Below the pieces are notes generated by a model. That model was not told the origin of the DNA. It was given only the letters and a program-made list of their open reading frames with translations, and ran no database searches. 38,811 nt of DNA from Caldisphaera sp. Its GTDB lineage: Archaea > Thermoproteota > Thermoprotei_A > Sulfolobales > Acidilobaceae. Below, piece by piece: positions 8,476-15,735 of this stretch. The stretch lies in assembly GCA_002877855.1 (NCBI GenBank), contig PNIA01000023.1:1-38811 (forward strand), written 5' to 3'. Position numbers and translations under genes: made by a program. Every line of letters begins with the position of its first letter. Position 1 is the first letter of the stretch.

Positions 8476-9737
8476 TTATTTATTAGCCCCCAACCTATTA
8501 ATCTCCATCTACCAGCTATTCTTCTGCTTATAGCAACTCTTAAACCCTTCCATGCAACCACGGGTCTTTTAAGCTTTATTTCCACAAGCTCTTTATTGAA
8601 CGATATTACAGAACCTATAGTTAAATTTGATCCTACTGCCAGCATAAGACTCTCTCCTTTAGCAATAGGATCAACCTTAATCTCTTCTTTTGTGCCTACA
8701 ACGTTTTTAAATAAGTTATATGTTATTTCTATCTCTTCATATGTAGGAGGTATTGAACCTGGCTTTCCTACAACGTTCCCAACTAAGTTATCAGACCTTG
8801 TCATAGAAGGATCAAGTTTGGTACATATAGCTACTAAACCACCAGGCCTTGCCTCATTAACTTCATACTTTCCAAATCTCAGACTAACTATTTCTGATCT
8901 AATTGGCTCGTATTTAACTTGACCACCTGATCCCTTAACCATTATGCCAGGACTTATTTCTATCTCATCTCCAACCTTAAATTTCCCTTGTATTATGGAT
9001 CCGCCTAAAATCCCTCCAGATAAATCTTCAGGTTGGGTTCCTGGTTTATTAACATCAAAACTTCTTACAACAAACATTAATGGGTCCTTCGATTCATCTC
9101 TTTTTGGAGTAGGAATAAAAACCTCAATAGCTGCCAATAATGCATCGATATTAACCCTTTTTAATGAACTAACTGGTATTATTGGAGCATTTTCAGCCCA
9201 TGTATTGCTCAAAAACTTTTTTATTTCATTATAGCTTTCTTTTGCTCTTTCTTGCGAAACAACATCTATTTTATTTTGCACTACTATCAAGTTTCTTATA
9301 CCTAATATATCTAGTGCCAAGAAATGTTCCAATGTCTGCAGTTGTGGAGCATTTTCGTTAGCTGCTATAACCAATATTGCACCATCCATTAAAGCAGCCC
9401 CTGAAAGCATAGTTGCCATAAGAATTTCATGACCAGGCGCATCAACATATGATATTCTTCTTCTTAATATAGGATTTGCTTGAGGTGAGCATTCGCACAC
9501 TGGCTCTGGCGTATATTTTTCTGGAAATTCACATTCTTTGCACTCCCATATATCGCCGTCAGCATAGCCAAGCTTGATTGTCATACCTCTCTTTATTTCT
9601 TCACTATGCCTCATCGTCCAAATTCCAGTTAACGCTTGTACAAGTGTAGTTTTTCCATGATCTACATGACCAACTATTCCAACGTTTACTTCTGGTTGCA
9701 TTTTTTCTTTCGGTATTTCTGGCAACTCTCTCCCCAA
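8472..9737 (-). CDS. eif2g: Translation initiation factor aIF2, gamma subunit
   Basis: A 421-residue GTPase that brings initiator Met-tRNA to the small subunit. G1 GHVDHGKTT is at residues 23-31, switch 1 runs through SEEIKRGMTIKLGYAD, and the zinc knuckle has C66, C69, C81 and C83. G3 DAPGHE is at ~99-104 and G4 NKID follows. Domains II and III fill the rest, with a normal length for archaea. Start is TTG at 9737; no convincing Shine-Dalgarno precedes it, so the leader may be very short (TATA box near 9773-9786). The PIN gene follows with a 4-nt overlap. Confidence 0.96.
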   Translation of the reverse strand: MGRELPEIPKEKMQPEVNVGIVGHVDHGKTTLVQALTGIWTMRHSEEIKRGMTIKLGYADGDIWECKECEFPEKYTPEPVCECSPQANPILRRRISYVDAPGHEILMATMLSGAALMDGAILVIAANENAPQLQTLEHFLALDILGIRNLIVVQNKIDVVSQERAKESYNEIKKFLSNTWAENAPIIPVSSLKRVNIDALLAAIEVFIPTPKRDESKDPLMFVVRSFDVNKPGTQPEDLSGGILGGSIIQGKFKVGDEIEISPGIMVKGSGGQVKYEPIRSEIVSLRFGKYEVNEARPGGLVAICTKLDPSMTRSDNLVGNVVGKPGSIPPTYEEIEITYNLFKNVVGTKEEIKVDPIAKGESLMLAVGSNLTIGSVISFNKELVEIKLKRPVVAWKGLRVAISRRIAGRWRLIGWGLINK

Positions 9738-9772
9738 TTACTAGTTAACTTGATACCAATTTAAGGGAACAA

Positions 9773-9786
9773 CATTTTTAAATTTA
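9773..9786 (-). promoter_or_regulatory. Probable TATA box of aIF2-gamma
   Basis: A TTTAAA-centred box about 40 nt before the TTG start, in the 173-bp divergent region shared with the peroxiredoxin gene. Confidence 0.4.
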
Positions 9787-9910
9787 ACCCTAAAGTGATT
9801 TCACAGAGTTTAACTGTCATAAAATTGTTTTAAAGATAAACTAAAAATATTTATTAAAATTTAAAATTTCTGCGGTAACGAAATCTATGAGATACTAAGG
9901 TGAAATTAAT

Positions 9911-10387
9911 ATGCCCTTAAATGAAGGAATGGAAGCACCAGATTTTGAGTTAACAACTAGTAATGGAGATAAATTTAGACTTTCAGACTACAAAGGAAAA
10001 TTTGTCATACTATATTTTTATCCGAGAGCATTAACATCTGGATGTACAAGAGAAGGTATAAGATTTAATGAATTATATGACGAATTTAAGAAGCTTAATG
10101 CTGAAATATTTGGAATCTCTAGTGATCCAATCGAGAGGAACAAAAAATTTGCAGAAAAGTATGGATTTAGGTTTCCGTTATTGAGTGATCCTGATGGTAA
10201 AATAATCAAATTATATAAAGTTAAGAAAGAAAACACAAGCTCTTTATCTGCTGAAAGAACAACATATATAATTGATCCTATTAGAATTATAGTAAAAGTA
10301 CTCTATAATTTAAGACCTGCTGAAAAACATGCAGATCAATCACTAGTCGAGGTTAGGAAATTGCTAAATCGCAACGAAACTTATTAA
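9911..10387 (+). CDS. bcp: Bcp/PrxQ-type peroxiredoxin
   Basis: A 158-residue thiol peroxidase reducing hydrogen and alkyl peroxides. The N-terminal APDFELTTSNG, the active-site stretch YPRALTSGCT with peroxidatic Cys45, and FPLLSDPDGKI all match PrxQ. Cys45 is the only cysteine. The resolving Cys that PrxQ usually has five residues later is Ile50 here, so it must work as a 1-Cys enzyme or with a partner thiol. GGTGA lies 7 nt before the ATG; a TATA-like stretch is at ~9856-9870. It diverges from aIF2-gamma. Confidence 0.92.
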   Translation: MPLNEGMEAPDFELTTSNGDKFRLSDYKGKFVILYFYPRALTSGCTREGIRFNELYDEFKKLNAEIFGISSDPIERNKKFAEKYGFRFPLLSDPDGKIIKLYKVKKENTSSLSAERTTYIIDPIRIIVKVLYNLRPAEKHADQSLVEVRKLLNRNETY

Positions 10388-10400
10388 ATTCCAATAAAAA

Positions 10401-10410
10401 TTTATAAAAA
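10401..10410 (+). promoter_or_regulatory. Probable TATA box of pcc1
   Basis: TTTATAAAAA, whose centre predicts transcription starting near 10431. That favours the ATG at 10441 over the TTG at 10429 as the pcc1 start. Confidence 0.4.
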
Positions 10411-10440
10411 CACGTATCATAATAATACTTGGGAAATAAT

Positions 10441-10704
10441 ATGGATTCAAACAGTAACAATATAAAATGTGTTGCTACATTACGCATAGAAAGCGAAGAT
10501 TCCAATAATATAGTTAAATCGTTAATTCCTGATAATATAAAGGATTTGCCTCCCTTTATTAAGATTAAATGTGATGACATCAATAATGTTATATTATGTA
10601 ATATAGAAATAACTGATTGTAATGATCCAAAAAGAATATTGAGTTTAAAAAATACAATAGATGACATATTAATAAACATAAGAGCCATAATAGATAGCAT
10701 TTAA
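10441..10704 (+). CDS. pcc1: KEOPS complex subunit Pcc1
   Basis: A protein of about 87 residues. Two N-terminal beta strands (CVATLRIESED) are followed by PDN..DLPPFIKIKC and a C-terminal SLKNTIDDILINIRAI helix, the size and layout of Pcc1. Pcc1 dimerises the KEOPS complex, which with Kae1, Bud32 and Cgi121 makes the t6A modification of ANN-decoding tRNAs. It reads on the plus strand, opposite to the DHH-like and S15 genes with which it is usually co-directional in crenarchaea. Assignment rests on size, pattern and neighbourhood, as this small family has few invariant residues. Confidence 0.7.
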   Translation: MDSNSNNIKCVATLRIESEDSNNIVKSLIPDNIKDLPPFIKIKCDDINNVILCNIEITDCNDPKRILSLKNTIDDILINIRAIIDSI

Positions 10705-10785
10705 AATTGTAAAATAAATATCAAATCTAATTTTAGAATATGAAGATCCTAGAAATTATTTAATATTAATTATATTATAATTATG

Positions 10786-12057
10786 TTATGAAGATATTTT
10801 TATATTTATAAAGCCGTCTTTAAACTCCCCTTTTAATGATTGCAAAAAATTATTTATAGAATTATAACCAAAAATTTGTTCTAATTGAATTGCAGGTATT
10901 GATAAAATGCTATCATTTGATTTGCAAACTAATGCGTCTTTTTCTATATAACCTAATGATCTTAAAGAATTTGCTACGGGACTTAATGGTAAATTATCCT
11001 CTTCCAATACATAAACCTTGGCAAAGTTTACTGATTTAACCCTAACAAACTTATTGCTTAGAATTATTTCAGAAGCTTTTTCTACATTACTTTTTAGATA
11101 TTTTATTACTTGCGGATACTCATTTTCATAATCTGCTATCATCGCTAAAGCTGATTCTACACCAATGGTTTCTATTAATGAGTTAATCACCGTCATAACT
11201 TCTCTGGGATCCTCTAAAACCAAATTTGCAGAAGATGATTCAATACCTCCAACATAATCCGTTATTTCTATTTCTTTTCTTGAATACTTCTTTAATTGAT
11301 TCAATACCATCACTGTTAATTCTTTTATAGTATTTTCATCTAACTTTATTATAGGATTTTGAAGAGCTTTATCTAAATTAGCTTCTTTAAGTTGTTTTCT
11401 ACAAATATCTTCATCAGTGAAAGTTAAATACAATGGATTTAATGTTATAGAAGAAGAATGGCAGAAATCCATAGTTAGAGGCCTAAATAGCTTTAGACCT
11501 GTAAGCATTTCAAGTTTTAAATTATTGTCTTTATTTAATATGTTAAGAAGTATGTAATCTAATGAGTGGAATTTACCACTACTATCAACATATTTGCTCG
11601 AATATGAAGATGCAAGCGAAATGATTGCATACTCTGGCTTCATTGGTATAATATTAGAATACTTTAATCCAAAATAAATACTTGATCCAATGCTACCATC
11701 AACTTCTATGTATGTTGAATTTGATATTGGTATTGAATCTATTTTATTTGAAATTGCTAGCAAAAAACTGTTTATATCTGATACATTATAATTCAAATTG
11801 CTAAAACCTATTAATATAGTAGGATCAGAAATTTTATGCGGAGGTAGATTTGTTATCTTAAATGATGGTTTTACATTTAAATTTATTGCTATATTAAACA
11901 TAAGTAGTCCTGCAATAATTCCATCTAATGAGGGGTATACCAAAATTTTTAGAATACCCGAATCTTTCCCGTCTTGAAAAAGTTTGCTTAAATTGGATGA
12001 AAATGTCGTTAATTGCTTTTCATAATTTTCTCCTGGTTCTAGCTTTATCTTTAACAA
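10786..12057 (-). CDS. Degenerate DHH/RecJ-like phosphoesterase
   Basis: A 423-residue protein whose N-terminal region around VYPSLDGIIAGLLM (~42-55) aligns with the first DHH-family motif (HxDxDG). The His and first Asp are missing, leaving only the DG part, and I find no intact DHH triad. The C-terminal ~150 residues look like the DHHA1/substrate-binding half. It is therefore probably a catalytically dead relative used for binding or as a partner, comparable in principle to Cdc45. Start is TTG with AGGTGG upstream. S15 lies 78 nt upstream on the same strand; S15 and a DHH-type gene are commonly linked in crenarchaea. Confidence 0.6.
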   Translation of the reverse strand: MLKIKLEPGENYEKQLTTFSSNLSKLFQDGKDSGILKILVYPSLDGIIAGLLMFNIAINLNVKPSFKITNLPPHKISDPTILIGFSNLNYNVSDINSFLLAISNKIDSIPISNSTYIEVDGSIGSSIYFGLKYSNIIPMKPEYAIISLASSYSSKYVDSSGKFHSLDYILLNILNKDNNLKLEMLTGLKLFRPLTMDFCHSSSITLNPLYLTFTDEDICRKQLKEANLDKALQNPIIKLDENTIKELTVMVLNQLKKYSRKEIEITDYVGGIESSSANLVLEDPREVMTVINSLIETIGVESALAMIADYENEYPQVIKYLKSNVEKASEIILSNKFVRVKSVNFAKVYVLEEDNLPLSPVANSLRSLGYIEKDALVCKSNDSILSIPAIQLEQIFGYNSINNFLQSLKGEFKDGFINIKISS

Positions 12058-12135
12058 TACTACCCACCTGTATTAAAAATATTCTTTTTCAAATATTAAC
12101 TTTTATAAATTTAATAAAACTAAAACGCTTATAAA

Positions 12136-12597
12136 TTAACTAGAAGATCCAGCAACTAAAAGTTTGGCTGTTTGAGGATCATATTCCCAACTGTAAGGCA
12201 ATTTGCCAACTTTTTTATAATATCTGGTAAGCCTTCTAATTTTTGATTCTGTAAATATTAATCCACGCTTGCTTAACTCATCTTTTGGTTGCTCATCTAT
12301 ATGCCTTCTTAAATTAACTGCCCTTTTTATTAAATTAAATAAATCTTCAGGTATTTTTGGGGCCAAGCCTCTTTCTTCTAATACTTTACCTATTTTCTTT
12401 CCTATAACGGTTTTTGCTAGAGGTACTCCAAATTGATCTCTAAGGACTACCCCTATTTGACTAGAGGAATAACCTTTCTTAGCTAATTCTTCAATAATTA
12501 ACTCTATTTCTTGCTGACTATAGCCAAGCCAATTAGGCGGGCTAGGTGTTGCAGGCCTTATAGAGTGTGATCGACCTCTTCTACTGTTTTTATGCAA
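12136..12597 (-). CDS. rps15: 30S ribosomal protein S15 (uS15)
   Basis: A small-subunit protein of about 153 residues. The archaeal N-terminal motif RGRSHSIRPATPSPPNWLGY is present, followed by helices YSSSQIGVVLRDQFGVP and the C-terminal rRNA-binding part FTESKIRRLTRYYKKVGKLP. A TTG at 12597, 6 nt after GGGAGTG, gives an N-terminus (MHKNSRRGRSHS) that lines up with homologues. A GTG at 12621 would add eight residues. It heads a short minus-strand operon with the DHH-like gene. Confidence 0.95.
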   Translation of the reverse strand: MHKNSRRGRSHSIRPATPSPPNWLGYSQQEIELIIEELAKKGYSSSQIGVVLRDQFGVPLAKTVIGKKIGKVLEERGLAPKIPEDLFNLIKRAVNLRRHIDEQPKDELSKRGLIFTESKIRRLTRYYKKVGKLPYSWEYDPQTAKLLVAGSSS

Positions 12598-12709
12598 CCT
12601 TTTCACTCCCTTTTCTTCCACTACCGCTATAAAGATTCTGCAATTTATTAGTTTTAATATTTTATGCTAGATAATTTTGAATAACAAATTAAAAATTTCA
12701 TTATCCTTA

Positions 12710-13000
12710 TTATACCTGATCTCCATATTCTCCCATTTGATCTAGGACCAGTTCATAATAATCTTCCTTGGCCTGCTCTAGCTCTTCCTTATTTTCTTCT
12801 TTATTGACATCTTGTTCTTGACCAACAGTTTTAGTTGTTAACACCTTTTCCTTCTCAGCCGCTTTCGTCACACTTTTATATTCTTTTACAGCTTTATCCG
12901 GAGCTTCCATTTCGTATCCACATTTAGTACATTTCATTATTACTTTTCCATCCTTTTTAATAGGTATCATTACTCCTCCACATTTAGGACAAAACATCAT
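12710..13000 (-). CDS. Single zinc-ribbon protein related to TFS/Rpb9
   Basis: A protein of about 96 residues. Its N-terminal zinc ribbon (CPKCGGVM...CTKCGYEME) is the type at the start of archaeal transcription factor S and RPA12/RPB9. After that comes a Lys/Glu-rich linker and an acidic C-terminal segment. The second ribbon of TFS, with its catalytic acidic tip, is absent, so transcript-cleavage activity is not expected. It may bind RNA polymerase without stimulating cleavage, or be a paralogue with another role. Two adjacent ATGs near 13000 follow GGTG by ~8 nt; a GTG at 13009 is the alternative. Confidence 0.65.
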   Translation of the reverse strand: MMFCPKCGGVMIPIKKDGKVIMKCTKCGYEMEAPDKAVKEYKSVTKAAEKEKVLTTKTVGQEQDVNKEENKEELEQAKEDYYELVLDQMGEYGDQV

Positions 13001-13167
13001 ATTTTTCACACCAGTTTTATCTATTGCCCTATCATTTTTATCCTAGAGAGGTTATAATAATTTCTATCTTGAATTCAAACATTATATATGTATAAAAAAT
13101 ATACAACTATTACACCAAAGATAATACCAAAGTAAATACAGGCTAATATATCAAATTAATTAATAAT

Positions 13168-14277
13168 CTATAAAAATGATATCGAAAATGGACTAGAAGG
13201 TCTATAATTCCCAACTATATCAATTTTCGTTTTACATCTGGGACATCTATTATCTTTTGTTAATCTCCATGCTTTTATGTAAAAACCGTATCTCTCTATT
13301 AATGGATAGCCACAATTTGGACAGTACGTATTCTCTAAGGCATGTCCTGGTACATTACCGATATAAACATATTTAAGACCTTCCTTTTTTGCTATATCGG
13401 CTAACTTTTCAAGTGTTTTAACTGGGGTATCTGAGCTATTGATCATTTTATAATCTGGATGGAACCTAAGCAATTGGAAGGGGACATTATCACCCAAATT
13501 TTCTACAATCCACCTTGCTAATTTCTTTATATCTTCTTCTTTGTCTCCTACATTAGGCACAACTAAGTTTGTAATTTCCATCCAAATGTGCTTTTCTTTC
13601 ATTGCTTTCAATGTAACAAATATGGGTTCAGGATCTGGTACCCCCATGTATTTTCTATAAAATTCTTTGTTACCTCCTCCTTTGAAATCTACAGTTGCAG
13701 CATCTAAAACATTTCCTAACTCATCAACAGCTTCTGGAGTTATATAACCATTTGTTACCATGGTGTTAAATAAACCTTTCCTCTTAGCCAATACAGCTGT
13801 ATCGTACATGAATTCATACATAATTGTCGGCTCATTATATGTATACGAAATTCCATCAGCATTTACAGACAGTGCATCATTAACTACTTCCTCTGGACTT
13901 TTTAATTTACCATACAAACCTTTTTCTAATCTGCTTTGGCTTATTTCCCAATTTTGACAGAATATGCAAAAGAAATCACAACCAACTGTTGAGATGCTTA
14001 AAACAGAGCTTCCTGGGTTAAAATGCATTAAGGGTTTTTTCTCTATAGGATCGATATTTTCAGCAGTTAATAAGCCATAAACCATTGTATATAACTTTCC
14101 ATTTATATTTTTTCTAACTCCACAAGCTCCCCATGCATTTGGTGCTATGATACACCTTCTATGGCATAAATTACATTTTACCCATCCTGGCCTATTTTTT
14201 ATAGGCTCCCAAAATTTTGCTTCTCTTATATATTTCTTCTCATTTATTTCATCATCACTGCCCTCGGATCGTACCAT
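13168..14277 (-). CDS. amrS: AmmeMemoRadiSam-type radical SAM enzyme
   Basis: A 369-residue radical SAM protein. The 4Fe-4S motif is C100-x3-C104-x2-C107 (GCDFFCIFCQNW), in a TIM-barrel core with YNEPTIMYEF and the GNVPGHALENTYCPNCG segment. An N-terminal CNLCHRRC...ACG cluster and a C-terminal ribbon (CPNCG...CPRC) probably bind additional metal. This layout fits PflA-related enzymes encoded with AMMECR1 and Memo in many archaea; neither partner is in this window. Its true reaction is unknown. GGTGA lies 6 nt before the ATG at 14277. It starts inside the 3' end of the upstream paralogue (34-nt overlap), implying translational coupling. Confidence 0.85.
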   Translation of the reverse strand: MVRSEGSDDEINEKKYIREAKFWEPIKNRPGWVKCNLCHRRCIIAPNAWGACGVRKNINGKLYTMVYGLLTAENIDPIEKKPLMHFNPGSSVLSISTVGCDFFCIFCQNWEISQSRLEKGLYGKLKSPEEVVNDALSVNADGISYTYNEPTIMYEFMYDTAVLAKRKGLFNTMVTNGYITPEAVDELGNVLDAATVDFKGGGNKEFYRKYMGVPDPEPIFVTLKAMKEKHIWMEITNLVVPNVGDKEEDIKKLARWIVENLGDNVPFQLLRFHPDYKMINSSDTPVKTLEKLADIAKKEGLKYVYIGNVPGHALENTYCPNCGYPLIERYGFYIKAWRLTKDNRCPRCKTKIDIVGNYRPSSPFSISFL

Positions 14278-15110
14278 ATATTATCACCTCCAGTTAATCT
14301 CACAAATGTTTTATCTGATTTTTTAGAAATTATATTATAAAAAGGCAATAAATATTTGCAATTCCAACACTTGCCATTTTCCACCTCAAGAGAAAGTAGA
14401 ACTCCCTTTTCTCTAAATGCAACAGGTTTTCCACAGTTTGGACAATAAGTATTATATTCTCCATATAGTTCGACATGTATATATACGTAAGGATCAAGCT
14501 CTTTAATTTGCTCATAGAAATCTTTCACCAACTTACCACCTCTATGGTTTAATAAATAAACATGTATTGGAACCATGGACTCTCCGGCTGATTTTGCAAT
14601 AGGCATAAATTTTTCAAATATAGGTTCATCATAGTAAACCTGAATTTCTTTCCAAGGACTCCCTTTATCCTTTATAAACCTAATTGTATCAATGCTATTA
14701 GAAACTGGGTTATCAATAAAATAATCATAGATAATAAAATCGGCATATCTATTAGAAACTGGGTTAAAGGTTCTTATCCCAATTGGTACTTCTAAGTTAT
14801 TTTTCATGTCAACTATTTTATTATTTAAAAGATCAAATGATATATTACCTTCCAGAATAATTCCATTAATCTTCCACAACTCTATTAATTTTTTAATATC
14901 ATTTAGTGTAAATTCTTTCAGCGCAACTAGATTTGAATTGTATATAGAACATATATGATATTTTCTACAATTAAAATTTGTTTTTTCTGGTGGCAAAACC
15001 AATCTTAAAACCTTACCACCTGATAGATAATGATATAATGATAGATTTTCTGATGTAGTTACACCAATGCTGGCTATAGACACACTTGATAACATGACAT
15101 TGCTTTCCAA
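14244..15110 (-). CDS. Radical SAM-like paralogue lacking the cluster motif
   Basis: A 288-residue protein overlapping the AmrS-like gene by 34 nt. Its C-terminus (YCPNCGKPVAFREKG...CWNCKYLLPF) matches the C-terminal ribbon of that enzyme (YCPNCGYPLIERYG...CPRCKTKI), and the middle keeps a similar alternating pattern of strands and helices. It has no CxxxCxxC; only an isolated NCRKYHIC pair is present near residue 50. I infer a catalytically inactive partner or scaffold made together with the active enzyme. Start is TTG at 15110; an ATG at 15095 is possible. The paralogy is my reading of the two sequences, not an alignment score. Confidence 0.55.
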   Translation of the reverse strand: MESNVMLSSVSIASIGVTTSENLSLYHYLSGGKVLRLVLPPEKTNFNCRKYHICSIYNSNLVALKEFTLNDIKKLIELWKINGIILEGNISFDLLNNKIVDMKNNLEVPIGIRTFNPVSNRYADFIIYDYFIDNPVSNSIDTIRFIKDKGSPWKEIQVYYDEPIFEKFMPIAKSAGESMVPIHVYLLNHRGGKLVKDFYEQIKELDPYVYIHVELYGEYNTYCPNCGKPVAFREKGVLLSLEVENGKCWNCKYLLPFYNIISKKSDKTFVRLTGGDNIWYDPRAVMMK

Positions 15111-15190
15111 TTCGACTCTACCCTATATATTTATTTTACCTAAAGGATATTTACTTTTGTTATTACTTTGACTATTATAATCAAGATAGA

Positions 15191-15712
15191 TTATTTTAGT
15201 AAATCGCTTAAAAAGTTTTTTACTTTAACTTCTATATTATTCTGCCTTGATATATTAATTATTTCATTATAAGTAGAATCCTTTATTTGATCTATATTAA
15301 ATCCTTCTTTTTCATATTTTAATGCAACTAAATAAGTTGCTATAAGGTCGGAAATCTTTGCTATTATTGCTTCTTTTGTTTTTCTCTCGCTATATCTGAA
15401 GTACAATTCTTTAATTAGGTTGCTTATATTAAGATTGTTTATTGCTTCATTCTCTACCTCTTTTTTATCTAAATCTATCCCTTTTGTTATATCTCCTATA
15501 GTTGCTTCACCTATATCATGAATTAATGCTATAGATGCAGCTTCATATGGATTTACATCATCAAATTTTAAAGAAAGCTCTAACGCAATTAACGATGAAG
15601 CAAAGGAATGCATAGAAACTGTTTCTGAACATGCTGGGCATACACCACTTAACATCCACCCAGTCCTAGCCAAAGAGTTTAATGAATAAACTATGTCCTT
15701 AATATTTTTCAT
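15191..15712 (-). CDS. HD-domain hydrolase (YfbR/HDDC2-like)
   Basis: A 173-residue metal-dependent phosphohydrolase. His35 (SMHSF), the HD pair H65-D66 (LIHDIGEA) and the following GDIT form the HD-domain metal site, with a later Asp (KISDLIA) completing it. Size and motif spacing match the HDDC2/YfbR group that includes 5'-deoxynucleotidases, so nucleotide pool cleaning is likely but unproven. GGTGA is 6 nt before the ATG. It follows leuS by 23 nt on the same strand, so the two are probably cotranscribed. Confidence 0.85.
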   Translation of the reverse strand: MKNIKDIVYSLNSLARTGWMLSGVCPACSETVSMHSFASSLIALELSLKFDDVNPYEAASIALIHDIGEATIGDITKGIDLDKKEVENEAINNLNISNLIKELYFRYSERKTKEAIIAKISDLIATYLVALKYEKEGFNIDQIKDSTYNEIINISRQNNIEVKVKNFLSDLLK

Positions 15713-15735
15713 AGTTAATCACCATTAATTATAAG

